A DNA stretch of 64,000 bases, from positions 1 through 64,000 of the forward strand of contig NZ_POVL01000012.1 of the NCBI RefSeq assembly GCF_002939185.1, in the 5' to 3' direction. Under the pieces are notes generated by a model that saw only the letters and a program-made list of their open reading frames with translations, was not told where the DNA came from and did no database searches. Both the position numbers and the translations under genes were made by a program. Below are positions 48,822 through 58,374 of this stretch, in pieces; position 1 is the first letter of the stretch; every line of letters begins with the position of its first letter. The DNA comes from Enterobacter sichuanensis. Lineage in GTDB: Bacteria > Pseudomonadota > Gammaproteobacteria > Enterobacterales > Enterobacteriaceae.

Positions 48822-49838
48822 TCAGGCGAATTTCCCGTTTGCCACCGCTTCCGGCGTGACCACGCCCGTATCCAGTACCCAGCCGCTAATCAACGAGGCA
48901 GGCGTAACGTCAAAGGCCGGGTTATAGACCCGTGCATTTTCCGGCGCCCACTGCACCGCGCCAAAGCTTCCCGCCACGCCCGTCACTTCGCTGGCGGCAC
49001 GCTGCTCGATGGGAATCGCGTCCCCGTTCGGGCAGTCTGGGTCGAGCGTGGTCTGCGGCGCAGCAACGTAGAACGGAATACCGTGGAATTTCGCCAGCAC
49101 CGCCAGAGAGTAGGTGCCAATTTTATTCGCCACATCACCGTTGGCGGCAATGCGGTCGGCCCCTACCCACACGGCGTCGACCTGCCCTTTCGCCATCAGG
49201 CTGGCGGCCATGGAATCGGTGATAAGCTGATACGGCACACCCAGCTCGCCAAGCTCCCATGCGGTCAGCCTGCCGCCCTGCAGCAGCGGCCGGGTTTCAT
49301 CCACCCAGACGTTGCTGACGTTGCCTTCCTGATGCGCACGGGCAATAACGCCGAGCGCGGTTCCCACGCCCGCGGTTGCGAGACCGCCAGTGTTGCAGTG
49401 GGTCAGCAGACGGCTACCGGGCTTCACCAGCGCACTGCCCGCACGCGCGATGGCGTCGCAGAGCTGTTTATCCTCATCAATCAGACGCAACGCTTCCGCC
49501 GTCAGCGCCGGCACAAAATCTTCCTGCCAGAGCGCCAGCTTCATGCGGTCGAGGTTGTTCATCAGGTTAACCGCCGTCGGCCGGGAGGCGCGCAGCGTTT
49601 CCAGCGCCAGCGCCAGTTCATCACGGCTTTTGCCGTTTTCGGCCAACAGCGCCAGCAGCAGGCTTGCAGAGAGACCAATCAGCGGCGCGCCGCGCACGCG
49701 AAGGGCATGAATATGCCCCACCAGCGCCTCTACCGCTGTCGCGTCCAGCCAGCGTTTCTCCTGCGGAAGCGCCTGCTGGTCGAGAATAAAGAGCTGATTA
49801 TCCGTCACCCGCAGGCTGGTCGTCTGTATTGTCTGCAT
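48822..49838 (-). CDS. mtnA: S-methyl-5-thioribose-1-phosphate isomerase
   Basis: An eIF2B-like aldose-ketose isomerase that converts methylthioribose-1-phosphate to methylthioribulose-1-phosphate. The catalytic Cys is in [12 protein letters not shown] and the Asp in [17 protein letters not shown]. It is 338 aa. It is divergent from mtnK across a MetJ-box region, and its product feeds MtnB. Confidence 0.95.
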   Translation of the reverse strand: MQTIQTTSLRVTDNQLFILDQQALPQEKRWLDATAVEALVGHIHALRVRGAPLIGLSASLLLALLAENGKSRDELALALETLRASRPTAVNLMNNLDRMKLALWQEDFVPALTAEALRLIDEDKQLCDAIARAGSALVKPGSRLLTHCNTGGLATAGVGTALGVIARAHQEGNVSNVWVDETRPLLQGGRLTAWELGELGVPYQLITDSMAASLMAKGQVDAVWVGADRIAANGDVANKIGTYSLAVLAKFHGIPFYVAAPQTTLDPDCPNGDAIPIEQRAASEVTGVAGSFGAVQWAPENARVYNPAFDVTPASLISGWVLDTGVVTPEAVANGKFA

Positions 49839-49890
49839 GTCGTTAATTCCCTGTTGCGTTGTTGTAGCACATTGTGTCAGGATGAAATCC

Positions 49891-49914
49891 AGATGTATAG
49901 ACGTCTACATGTCT
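49891..49914. promoter_or_regulatory. Tandem MetJ boxes between mtnA and mtnK
   Basis: Three adjacent 8-bp met boxes: AGATGTAT, AGACGTCT (perfect), ACATGTCT. They are centred in the 105-bp gap between divergent mtnA and mtnK and probably repress both when S-adenosylmethionine is high. Confidence 0.85.
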
Positions 49915-49943
49915 TTATTCGCAAAATCAGTGAGGAGCAGGCA

Positions 49944-51143
49944 ATGTCGCAATACCGTACCTTTACCGCCCAGGACGCCGTGGAGTATGCCAGGCAGTTT
50001 GGCGGCCTTGATAATCCCTCATCGCTGGTAGAGGCGCAGGAAGTGGGCGACGGTAACCTTAATCTGGTTTTCAAAATTTACGATGCCCAGGGCGTGAGCC
50101 GTATCATCGTTAAGCAGGCACTCCCTTACGTGCGCTGCGTTGGCGAGTCCTGGCCGCTGACGCTGGACCGTGCGCGCCTGGAGGCGCAAACGCTGGTCGA
50201 GCACTACCGGCACAGCCCGCAGCACACCGTGAAAATCCACCATTACGACCCGGAGCTGGCGGTGATGGTGATGGAAGATCTCTCCAGCCATCGCATCTGG
50301 CGCGGCGAGCTGATTAAAAATCATCACTACCCGCAGGCCGCACGTCAGCTGGGGGAATACCTGGCGCACACGCTGTTTCACACCAGCGATTTCTACCTGC
50401 ACCCGCACGAGAAAAAAGCGCAGGTGGCAAAATTCATTAACCCTGAGATGTGCGAAATCACGGAAGATCTGTTCTTCAACGATCCGTACCAGATCCACGC
50501 GCGCAACAGCTACCCGGCCGAGCTGGAAAGCGACGTCGCCGCCCTGCGCGACGACGCTCAGTTGAAAATTGCCGTGGCCTCACTCAAGCATCGCTTCTTT
50601 TCGCATGCCGAAGCGCTGCTGCACGGCGATATTCACAGCGGATCGATATTCGTGGCGGAAGACAGCCTGAAGGCCATCGACGCTGAGTTCGGCTACGTGG
50701 GCCCGATTGGCTTTGACGTGGGCACCGCTATCGGCAACCTGCTGCTCAATTTCTGCGGCCTGCCGGGGCATCTGGGCATTCGCGATGCCGCCGCCGCGCG
50801 CGAGCAGCGGCTGACCGATATTCAGGAACTCTGGAATACCTTCGCGGAACGCTTCCAGGCGCTGGCACATGAGAAAACGCGCGATGCCGCGCTGAGCGTA
50901 CCGGGCTATGCCTCCGCGTTTCTGAAAAAAGTCTGGCACGATGCCATCGGCTTCAGTGGCACCGAGCTGATCCGCCGCAGCGTAGGGCTTTCACACGTGG
51001 CAGATATCGACACCATCGCGGATGACGCCATGCGCCACGAATGCCTGCGCCACGCGATTACGCTCGGCAAGGCGTTGATTGTGATTGCGGACCGTATCGA
51101 CAGCGTGGAAGAGCTGGTGGCACGGGTTCGGCAGTACAGCTGA
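49944..51143 (+). CDS. mtnK: S-methyl-5-thioribose kinase
   Basis: Phosphorylates methylthioribose with ATP, the entry step of the salvage route after MTA nucleosidase. It has an aminoglycoside/choline-kinase fold: nucleotide loop [11 protein letters not shown] near residue 40, catalytic [10 protein letters not shown] near 233 and metal DAEFGYVGP near 250. ATG 49944 follows GAGGAG and gives 399 aa; the long upstream open frame is only the antisense of mtnA. Confidence 0.96.
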   Translation: MSQYRTFTAQDAVEYARQFGGLDNPSSLVEAQEVGDGNLNLVFKIYDAQGVSRIIVKQALPYVRCVGESWPLTLDRARLEAQTLVEHYRHSPQHTVKIHHYDPELAVMVMEDLSSHRIWRGELIKNHHYPQAARQLGEYLAHTLFHTSDFYLHPHEKKAQVAKFINPEMCEITEDLFFNDPYQIHARNSYPAELESDVAALRDDAQLKIAVASLKHRFFSHAEALLHGDIHSGSIFVAEDSLKAIDAEFGYVGPIGFDVGTAIGNLLLNFCGLPGHLGIRDAAAAREQRLTDIQELWNTFAERFQALAHEKTRDAALSVPGYASAFLKKVWHDAIGFSGTELIRRSVGLSHVADIDTIADDAMRHECLRHAITLGKALIVIADRIDSVEELVARVRQYS

Positions 51144-51151
51144 GACCGTTT

Positions 51152-51225
51152 GCCCGGTGACGCTGCGCTTACCGGGCCTATGGGTGCAAAATGCAGGCCG
51201 GGTAAGGCGTAGCCGCCACCCGGCA
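51152..51225. repeat. BIME (paired REP), left of the LVIVD gene
   Basis: Two facing REP units (GCCCGGTGACGCTGCGC... and GCCGGGTAAGGCGTAGCC) around a short spacer. It is nearly identical, in the same orientation, to the copy at 52487. Confidence 0.88.
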
Positions 51226-51230
51226 AACAC

Positions 51231-52472
51231 TCACCCCAGATACTCAATCACCGACAGCCCGCCGTTATAATCCGTGCTGTAGATAATTCCCTGCGCATCC
51301 ACAAACACATCGCATGACTGGATCACCTGCGGGCGATTCGGCCGCGTGTCCATCATCCTCTCAGGTGCGGCAGGCACCAGCGCACCGGTTTCCACCGGAC
51401 GATACGGATTGGAAATGTCATACGCGCGTATGCCAGCATTCTGGTAAGTGGCAAAAATCAGCGTTGAGCTGACAAAGCTCCCCGGCCGGTTTTCATGCAG
51501 ATTATGCGGTCCGAAGTGTGCCCCTTTCGTCACGTAGTCTCTCTCATCCGGCTGCGGGAATGTCGAGATACTGACCGGGTTTGCCGGCTCGCGGATATCA
51601 AACAGCCAGATCAGCTTCTCGCCGTCTTCCTGATTGTCGAGCACCGCTTCGTCGAGTACCACCAGCAGATCGCGGTCGGGCAGCGGCAGCGCGGTATGCG
51701 TCCCACCGCCAAACGGCGGACTCCAGTTGCGATGGCTAATTAATGTCGGCTGGGTGCGGTCTTTCACGTCCAGCAGCGTCAGACCGCCGTCGCGCCAGCT
51801 GCCGTAGGCGGTATCGCCTGCGACGATCGCATGATGCAGCGCATAGCGTTTGCCTTCCGGCCAGTCAGGCTTTTCCCCTGCCGCCTGATTCATCCCCGGC
51901 AGCCACCAGCGCCCTGCCACTTCGGGCTTACGCGGATCGGCCAGATCGATGGTCAGGAAGATGTAGTCGGTAAAACCGTCGATCAGCGCGGACACATAGG
52001 CCCAACGCCCGCCGACGTACCAGATGCGGTGAATGCCGATGCCGTTCAGTGACAGAAAGCCGATCTCACGCGGCTTGTCCGGCGTGGAAATATCAAACAC
52101 GCGCAGCCCGGCGCTCCAGCCTTTGTCCTGCACATCGCTGACGGTCTCCCCCACCTGACGGGTGTAGTAAACCTTCTCATCGGCAAAACGGGCATCGGCA
52201 AACAGATCCCGGGCGTTGATCACCAGCAGCAGATCGTCATGCGCCTGGAGGTGCACATTCCAGGTGCCGGGCGGCGCGGGAACATAGCCTGCGGGTTTTG
52301 GGTTTTTCGGGTCGCGCACGTCCACTATCGAAAAGCCCTGCGACACCATATGGCCGATCCAGGCGAAACCGCGGTGCACCATCAGCTGCACGCCGTCAGG
52401 GCGACCGCCCTGGTCGCTATGGCCAATCAGTCGCATATTGCGGCTGTATTCGGGGGTGGGTAATGCTGACAT
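51231..52472 (-). CDS. LVIVD repeat beta-propeller protein
   Basis: A 413-aa protein without a signal peptide, built from LVIVD-type repeats: FSIVDVRDPKNPKPAGY, LRVFDISTPDKPREIGF, LFLTIDLADPRKPEVAG-like, LTLLDVKDRTQPTLISH, IWLFDIREPANPVSIS and IRAYDISNPYRPVETG, i.e. six or seven propeller blades. Function unknown. It follows the ABC importer genes on the same strand and is bracketed by two near-identical BIMEs. Confidence 0.82.
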   Translation of the reverse strand: MSALPTPEYSRNMRLIGHSDQGGRPDGVQLMVHRGFAWIGHMVSQGFSIVDVRDPKNPKPAGYVPAPPGTWNVHLQAHDDLLLVINARDLFADARFADEKVYYTRQVGETVSDVQDKGWSAGLRVFDISTPDKPREIGFLSLNGIGIHRIWYVGGRWAYVSALIDGFTDYIFLTIDLADPRKPEVAGRWWLPGMNQAAGEKPDWPEGKRYALHHAIVAGDTAYGSWRDGGLTLLDVKDRTQPTLISHRNWSPPFGGGTHTALPLPDRDLLVVLDEAVLDNQEDGEKLIWLFDIREPANPVSISTFPQPDERDYVTKGAHFGPHNLHENRPGSFVSSTLIFATYQNAGIRAYDISNPYRPVETGALVPAAPERMMDTRPNRPQVIQSCDVFVDAQGIIYSTDYNGGLSVIEYLG

Positions 52473-52486
52473 AGTGGATTCCTTTC

Positions 52487-52559
52487 GCCCGGTGGCGCTG
52501 CGCTTACCGGGCCTACGGGTGCAAAATGTAGGCCGGGTAAGGCGCAGCCGCCACCCGGC
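52487..52559. repeat. BIME (paired REP), right of the LVIVD gene
   Basis: A near-identical direct copy of the BIME at 51152, differing at a handful of positions. It separates the binding-protein gene from the LVIVD gene. Confidence 0.88.
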
Positions 52560-52564
52560 TTGTT

Positions 52565-53629
52565 TTATTTATTTTTCGCTTCCAGCGTCGCAAACCACGG
52601 GGCGATAAAATCTTCCGTCTGGCCCCAGCCTGGAATGATTTTCCCCAGCGACGCTACGTTCACCGCGCCCGGCTGGGCGGTCAGCAGGGCCTGCGGGATG
52701 GCCGCGGCTTTAAAATCGTAGGTGGCCGGGGTCGGTTCACCGGCAATTTTATTGGCCACCAGACGCACGTTGGTGGCCCCAATCAGCTTCGGATCCACCG
52801 CCACGCTCACCTTCCACGGGCTGCCCGGCTCGCGCATCAGTTGCAGATCCTGGTTGGAGATGTCGATGCTGTAGAGCTTGATCTCGGTGCGGCCGTTCTC
52901 TTTCAGCGCCTTATACGCGCCCTGGCTGAAGGCGTCCCAGGTGCCCCAGATGGCGTCGATTTTACCTTTCGGGTATTTCGCCAGGATCGCGCCCACCTTG
53001 TTGGCGGTGTCACCCTGCACGTCAGACGAGACCGCGCCAATAGACTCCAGCTCTTTGATCTCCGGATACTGCTTTTGCAGCGCTTTATAGGCCGCCTGAC
53101 GACGCTCCATCGGCGGGAAACCTGCCACCCACAGCTTGACGATATTGGCTTTGCCGTTGAAATCTTTCGCCAACTGGCCGAAGGAGAGATTGGTCAGGGA
53201 GGCATCATCCTGCTGGGTAACGGTCACGCCCGGGATCTCGCCGTTCACCGCGGTGTCAAATACCGCGACTTTGATCCCGGCATCCACCGCTTTCTTCACC
53301 AGCGCGGTCGCATACGGATCGCGCCCCTGGGAGAGAATAATCCCGTCATATTTCTGGCTGATGGCCTGGTTCACAAAGTCCTGGAATTTGGCATCGTCCC
53401 CGTTGCTTAAAAAGGTGCTGACCTTAAAGCCGAGCTTCTTGCCTTCCTGAATCGCTCCGGCAATAAACTGCGTGGTGTTGTCGTCTGAGCCGAGGTTACG
53501 GATCACCGCGATGCGGATCGGGCCGTCGTGGTTAGCAATGGCTGGTGGAAGCGGTGCCGGCGTGGCCGCAAAGCCAGGCAGAGCAGTGAATAACCCTAAT
53601 GCCACCAAAGAGCGTGCAATCTTTTTCAT
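52565..53629 (-). CDS. Ribose-type ABC transporter, periplasmic binding protein
   Basis: A 354-aa periplasmic sugar-binding protein of the LacI/ribose-binding fold (Peripla_BP_4 type). A signal peptide ends at PGFA/ATPAP. The start of the fold, RIAVIRNLGSDDNTTQF, and the hinge-region DAIWGTWDAFSQGAYKAL are typical. The ligand is not identifiable from sequence. It is third in the ATPase-permease-binding-protein operon, between mtnK and hcxA. Confidence 0.88.
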   Translation of the reverse strand: MKKIARSLVALGLFTALPGFAATPAPLPPAIANHDGPIRIAVIRNLGSDDNTTQFIAGAIQEGKKLGFKVSTFLSNGDDAKFQDFVNQAISQKYDGIILSQGRDPYATALVKKAVDAGIKVAVFDTAVNGEIPGVTVTQQDDASLTNLSFGQLAKDFNGKANIVKLWVAGFPPMERRQAAYKALQKQYPEIKELESIGAVSSDVQGDTANKVGAILAKYPKGKIDAIWGTWDAFSQGAYKALKENGRTEIKLYSIDISNQDLQLMREPGSPWKVSVAVDPKLIGATNVRLVANKIAGEPTPATYDFKAAAIPQALLTAQPGAVNVASLGKIIPGWGQTEDFIAPWFATLEAKNK

Positions 53630-53648
53630 TTTTTATCCCGTTGTGTTG

Positions 53649-54644
53649 TCAGCGTTTTTGTATGTAGGTAATCGCCAGCGCTACCGCGAGCACCAGACCT
53701 TTTATAATGTCCATGGCGTAATACGGCACCGAGAGCATCACCAGCCCGTTCGACAGCACGCCAAGAATGATTGCTCCGACCAGGGTTCCCAGCGCGTTCG
53801 GCTTGCCGGAGCCGGCCAGCGAGAAGCCGATCCACGCCGCCGCCACCGCATCCATCAGGTAGCCGCCGCCCGCATTGACCTGCGACGAACCGATGCGCGA
53901 GGCCAGCAAAATCCCACCCAGGCCCGCCAGCAGAGAGGCAATCACGTAGGCCGCGACCTTGTAACGGGTAGTGCGGATGCCGGAAAGGCGAGCCGCTTCC
54001 GGGTTACCGCCGATGGCGTACATCCGACGGCCGTGGGTGGTCAATGACAGGCCCAGCTGCGCCAGAATGGTCACCGCCAGCATGATGATCACGATGGTTG
54101 GCACCTGCCCCAGCAGGCTGAACGCCGCCGGAATGGTCCCTTCCGCCATGTCACCGCTCGGCAGCACCATGTTCTCGGTGATCGACCCGCCGTAGCTGTA
54201 AGTCATCGCCACGCCCTGGATCACAAAAAGGCTGGCAAGCGTCGCGAGCATATCCGGAATACGCAGGATGACGATCAGAAAGGCGTTAAACAGCCCCACC
54301 AGCGTGCAGAGCGCGAGGGTGATCAGAATCGACTCGGTGGTGCCGAAGCCGTGCCAGACGAAGAGTGAAATCACCAGCGCGTTCGCCAGCGACGCGGTAG
54401 ATCCCACGGAGAGATCGAACCCGCCAATGGTCAGCGAAATCGACACGCCAATGGCAATCACCGTCACGATGGCAATCGAACGCAGAATATTGATGATGTT
54501 ATTCGGGTCGAGGAAGCTGTCCGACGCCAGGCCAAAAACGGCCACCAGCGCGACGACGGTCAGCAACATGCCCCACTTATAGAGAAAATCGAAAATCTGC
54601 TGACGGCCAGACGCCGCCGCGTTCACTGAAAGGGCCTTACTCAC
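53649..54644 (-). CDS. Ribose-type ABC transporter permease
   Basis: A 331-aa permease of the RbsC/BPD_transp_2 family with about nine or ten membrane helices and the family motif TIGGFDLSVGSTASLANAL near residue 70. It overlaps the ATPase gene by 4 nt and precedes the binding-protein gene by 19 nt. Together they form a complete type II sugar importer. Confidence 0.9.
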   Translation of the reverse strand: MSKALSVNAAASGRQQIFDFLYKWGMLLTVVALVAVFGLASDSFLDPNNIINILRSIAIVTVIAIGVSISLTIGGFDLSVGSTASLANALVISLFVWHGFGTTESILITLALCTLVGLFNAFLIVILRIPDMLATLASLFVIQGVAMTYSYGGSITENMVLPSGDMAEGTIPAAFSLLGQVPTIVIIMLAVTILAQLGLSLTTHGRRMYAIGGNPEAARLSGIRTTRYKVAAYVIASLLAGLGGILLASRIGSSQVNAGGGYLMDAVAAAWIGFSLAGSGKPNALGTLVGAIILGVLSNGLVMLSVPYYAMDIIKGLVLAVALAITYIQKR

Positions 54645-56143
54645 GACGCCGTTCCTCCGGTTGAATAATAAAGCAGGGTTTCTTCACGGGCCTCGGCCCC
54701 GGCGATTTCCGCCACGATACGTCCGTCCCACAGCACACAGATGCGGTCGCACAGCCCCACCAGCTCGGCAAACTCGCCGGAGGCGTAAATGACCCCTTTG
54801 CCCTCGCGCGCCAGGCCGTCAATCAGCTGGAACAGGTCGGTTTTGGCCTTCACATCCACGCCTTTGGTCGGTTCGTCGAATATCAGTACGCTGGCGTCAT
54901 TGCGCAGCCATTTGCCGATGGCGACTTTCTGCTGGTTACCGCCGGACAGACGGCGCAACACCTGCCCCGGCCCGCGCGCCCGCACGCCGACGCGGGCGAT
55001 AACCTCTTCCGCCCAGCGCCACGCCTGACGTTGGCCGAACAGGGTCCAGCGCGAGAAGCTGTTATCCGCCGTCACCGCCAGATTCATGCTCACCGGCTCG
55101 TCGATAAAAATGCCCTCTTTGCGCCGCTCCTCCGGCACCAGCGCCAGGCCGCGCAGCACCGAATCCGCCGGGTCGCGCGGTTTCCAGGGCTGATGATTCA
55201 GCTCACCGCGCGCCACGCGGCTTTTGCTGGCACCAAACAACGCCTTGCAGAGTTCGGTTTTGCCTGCGCCCGCCAGCCCGGCAATGCCGAGAATTTCGCC
55301 TTTGCGCAGGTGCAGGGAGATATCTTTCAGCAGCGCGTCGTCGTGCAGCCCCTCCACGCGTAGCAGCGTTTCGTCGCCGTGCGCAGGGCGCGCGGGCGGG
55401 TAGATATCGCTCAGCACGTGGCCAAGCATCTTCTCGACAATCGCCTCGCCGCTAAGATCCGCCATTGGACCGGACTCAATCAGCTTGCCGTCGCGCAGCA
55501 CCGTCAGGGTGTCGCAAATGGCTTTCAGCTCGTGAATGCGGTGTGAGATAAACACCACGCCGATGCCCTGCTGCTGTAAACGTCTGACCACAGCAAACAG
55601 GCGCTCGCTTTCGTGGGCGTCCAGCGGCGCAGTGGGCTCATCAAGAATTAAAAAACGGCAGTGATGGGACAACGCCCGCGCCAGCAAAATCTGCTGCTTT
55701 TCCGCAAGCGAACAGCTGTCAATAACGCGGCGTACGTCAAGAGAGACGTCCAGCTGCGCCAGGGCCTGTCTCGCCTGCTGGCGCAGCGTACGCCAGCTGA
55801 AACGATGTCCCGGCTGCGCCAGCGTATCGAGCATGATGTTCTCGGCAATGGTTAATCCCGGGATCAGCGCCACATCCACTTCCTGCTGTACCAGATGGAT
55901 CCCCAGCCGTTTGGCGTCCAGCGGCTCGCGGATCGTCACCGGCTGGTTATTAATGCAGATCTCACCTTCATAACGTTCGTGCGTTCCGCACAGCACCGCC
56001 ATCAGCGTTGATTTCCCCGCGCCATTGGCGCCGGTCAGGGCATGCACCGATCCGCCGGTTAGGGTGAAATTCACGCGCGACAGGGCCTGAAAGCCGGAAA
56101 AGGCCAGGCTGATACCGCGCATCTCAAGGCGACTGGAAACCAT
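54641..56143 (-). CDS. Ribose-type ABC transporter ATPase
   Basis: A tandem ABC ATPase of the RbsA/MglA class, 500 aa. The first cassette has Walker A GANGAGKST and Walker B LILDEPTAPL with a degenerate signature (SLAEKQQ). The second has GLAGAGKTE, signature LSGGNQQKVAIGKWL and Walker B LIFDEPTKGVD. ATG 56143 follows AAGGA at about 9 nt; a GTG at 56188 is an alternative. It is divergent from hcxA. Confidence 0.9.
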   Translation of the reverse strand: MVSSRLEMRGISLAFSGFQALSRVNFTLTGGSVHALTGANGAGKSTLMAVLCGTHERYEGEICINNQPVTIREPLDAKRLGIHLVQQEVDVALIPGLTIAENIMLDTLAQPGHRFSWRTLRQQARQALAQLDVSLDVRRVIDSCSLAEKQQILLARALSHHCRFLILDEPTAPLDAHESERLFAVVRRLQQQGIGVVFISHRIHELKAICDTLTVLRDGKLIESGPMADLSGEAIVEKMLGHVLSDIYPPARPAHGDETLLRVEGLHDDALLKDISLHLRKGEILGIAGLAGAGKTELCKALFGASKSRVARGELNHQPWKPRDPADSVLRGLALVPEERRKEGIFIDEPVSMNLAVTADNSFSRWTLFGQRQAWRWAEEVIARVGVRARGPGQVLRRLSGGNQQKVAIGKWLRNDASVLIFDEPTKGVDVKAKTDLFQLIDGLAREGKGVIYASGEFAELVGLCDRICVLWDGRIVAEIAGAEAREETLLYYSTGGTAS

Positions 56144-56273
56144 CCGCGTAAATCCTTCATTACTCTTCTGATTTAGCGAATTTTTCACAGCTCCGGTTGA
56201 CTGACAACGACGGAAAAGGCATAAGTTAAAGCGAAATATTATTAGCCATCCGGATGTCCAGACATAACATCGG

Positions 56274-56289
56274 GTTAGCGCTTGCTAAA
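56274..56289. promoter_or_regulatory. LacI/GalR-like dyad upstream of hcxA
   Basis: TTAGC-GCTT-GCTAA, a short perfect inverted repeat just ahead of the hcxA ribosome site and in the shared region with the divergent transporter operon. It resembles LacI-family operators. Weak MetJ-box-like units (GGATGTCC, AGACATAA) lie some 20-30 bp further upstream. Confidence 0.4.
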
Positions 56290-56302
56290 AAAGGACACCT
56301 TC

Positions 56303-57391
56303 ATGAGCACCACCGATATCCGCGTCGTACCTGGCCCGGCGAACTACTTTTCCCATTCCGGAAGCCTTGCGCGTCTGAATGACTTCTTTACCCCGGAACA
56401 GCTTTCCCGCGCGGTGTGGATTTACGGCGAGCGCGCCATCGAAGGTGCGCGCCCTTTCCTGCCGGAGAGCTTTAACGCGCCGGGGGCGAAACACCTGCTG
56501 TTTAAAAGCCACTGCAGCGAGCGTGACGTCACCCACCTGGTGCATGAAGCCGGCAGCGAGGCGAGCGTGGTGATTGGCGTTGGCGGCGGTGCGCTGCTCG
56601 ATACCGCCAAAGCGGTGGCTCGCCGTCTGGGTATCCCGGTAGTGGCAATTCCAACCATCGCCGCCACCTGTGCGGCATGGACGCCACTTTCCGTCTGGTA
56701 CAACGACGCCGGTCAGGCGCTGCAGTTTGAGATTTTCGACGACGCCAACTTCCTGGTGCTGGTCGAGCCGCAAATCATTCTCAACGCCCCGGCGGAGTAC
56801 CTGCTGGCGGGGATTGGCGATACGCTGGCGAAATGGTATGAAGCGGTGGTGCTCGCGCCTCGGCCTGAAGACCTGCCGCTGACCGTGCGGCTGGGCATTA
56901 ACGGCGCGCTGGCAATCCGCGACGTGCTGCTGGCGCACAGCGAGGAAGCGCTGGCTGACCAGCAGCGCGGCGAACAAACCCAGGCATTCAGGGACGTGGT
57001 GGATGCCGTTATTGCCGGTGGCGGGATGGTCGGCGGCCTGGGCGAGCGCTACACCCGCGTGGCGGCGGCGCATGCAGTGCATAATGGCTTAACCGTGCTG
57101 CCGCAAACGGAAAAATACCTGCACGGTACCAAGGTGGCCTACGGCATCCTGGTGCAAAGCGCTCTGCTCGGTCAGGAGGACGTGCTGGCACAGCTTATCT
57201 CGGCGTATCAGCGTTTCAACCTGCCGACCACGCTTCGCGCGCTGGAGGTCGATATCCATAACCGCGAGGAACTGGATAAGGTCATTGCTCATACCCTGCG
57301 CCCGGTAGAGTCGATTCATTATCTGCCGGTGACGTTAACGCCTGAGGTTCTGCGCGCGGCGTTTGAGAAGGTGGAATACTTCAGCCGTTAA
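56303..57391 (+). CDS. hcxA: Hydroxycarboxylate dehydrogenase HcxA (YbdH)
   Basis: An iron-alcohol/glycerol-dehydrogenase-like enzyme, 362 aa, close to E. coli YbdH (HcxA), which reduces 2-oxoacids such as 2-oxobutanoate. The cofactor motif VIGVGGGALLDTAKAVA is near residue 92, the metal-site Asp in AGIGDTLAKWYEA and His residues in AAAHAVHNGL and YLHGTKVAYG. ATG 56303 follows AAAGGA. In E. coli it is beside ybdL; here 12.5 kb separates them. Confidence 0.92.
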   Translation: MSTTDIRVVPGPANYFSHSGSLARLNDFFTPEQLSRAVWIYGERAIEGARPFLPESFNAPGAKHLLFKSHCSERDVTHLVHEAGSEASVVIGVGGGALLDTAKAVARRLGIPVVAIPTIAATCAAWTPLSVWYNDAGQALQFEIFDDANFLVLVEPQIILNAPAEYLLAGIGDTLAKWYEAVVLAPRPEDLPLTVRLGINGALAIRDVLLAHSEEALADQQRGEQTQAFRDVVDAVIAGGGMVGGLGERYTRVAAAHAVHNGLTVLPQTEKYLHGTKVAYGILVQSALLGQEDVLAQLISAYQRFNLPTTLRALEVDIHNREELDKVIAHTLRPVESIHYLPVTLTPEVLRAAFEKVEYFSR

Positions 57392-57448
57392 TCGCCCCGA
57401 GGAACTATACCTAATGATGATTCTCACCACTCTCGCAACGAGGTCATC

Positions 57449-58192
57449 ATGCAGATCGATTTAACAGGTAAGAAGGCGCTGGTTACCGGCGCCAGCCGTG
57501 GGTTGGGTCGCGCTATCGCGCTGTCGCTGGCGCGCGCCGGTGCCGACGTGGTTATTACGTATGAAAAATCTGCCGATAAAGCCCAGGCGGTTGCCGATGA
57601 AATTAAGGCGCTTGGGCGGCACGGTGAAGCGGTGCAGGCCGACAGCGCCAGTGCGCAGGCCATTCAGAATGCCGTCACCCATGCGGCGCGCGCCCTCGGC
57701 GGGCTGGACATTCTGGTCAACAACGCCGGGATCGCGCGCGGCGGCCCGCTGGAGTCCATGACGCTGGCGGACATTGACGCCCTGATCAACGTCAATATTC
57801 GAGGGGTGGTCATCGCTATTCAGGAGGCTCTGGTGCATATGTCTGACGGCGGGCGCATCATTAACATTGGCAGCTGTCTGGCTAACCGCGTGGCCATGCC
57901 GGGCATTGCCGTTTACTCAATGACGAAGTCCGCCCTCAACTCTCTTACCCGCGGCCTGGCGCGCGATTTAGGCCCGCGCGGCATCACCGTTAACCTGGTC
58001 CATCCAGGCCCTACCAACAGCGACATGAATCCGGAGGATGGAGAGCAGGCGGAAGCTCAGCGCCAGATGATTGCCCTCGGTCACTACGGCCAGCCGGAGG
58101 ATATCGCCGCGGCGGTCACCTTCCTTGCCAGCCCGGCCGCCGGACAGATCTCCGGCACAGGGCTGGACGTGGACGGCGGTCTGAACGCCTGA
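57449..58192 (+). CDS. SDR-family oxidoreductase
   Basis: A 247-aa classical short-chain dehydrogenase. The cofactor motif is TGASRGLG near residues 13-20, NNAG near 90, catalytic Ser in NIGSCLANR and Tyr-Lys in YSMTK near 155. It resembles FabG- and BdcA-type proteins; the substrate is unknown. It starts 57 nt after hcxA on the same strand and may share its message. Confidence 0.88.
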   Translation: MQIDLTGKKALVTGASRGLGRAIALSLARAGADVVITYEKSADKAQAVADEIKALGRHGEAVQADSASAQAIQNAVTHAARALGGLDILVNNAGIARGGPLESMTLADIDALINVNIRGVVIAIQEALVHMSDGGRIINIGSCLANRVAMPGIAVYSMTKSALNSLTRGLARDLGPRGITVNLVHPGPTNSDMNPEDGEQAEAQRQMIALGHYGQPEDIAAAVTFLASPAAGQISGTGLDVDGGLNA

Positions 58193-58374
58193 TCGCACAT
58201 TCTCTGCAAGCCTCTGTCGCGCGGCAGAGGCGTTTGAAGCCGCCTCGAGGGAATGCGTTTTGCCTCTTATCGGCGTTTATTCTCCGCTCTACAGTACCCC
58301 ATAAGAAATTCGGAATTTATCTAATAGTCTTATTATTTCCTTATATTTTGTGTGGGCGTACAGTGGAGGTACGG

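Noticed and set aside
49083-49943. Long in-frame extension upstream of mtnK
   Set aside because: Antisense of mtnA. The mtnK homology and a strong ribosome site begin at 49944.
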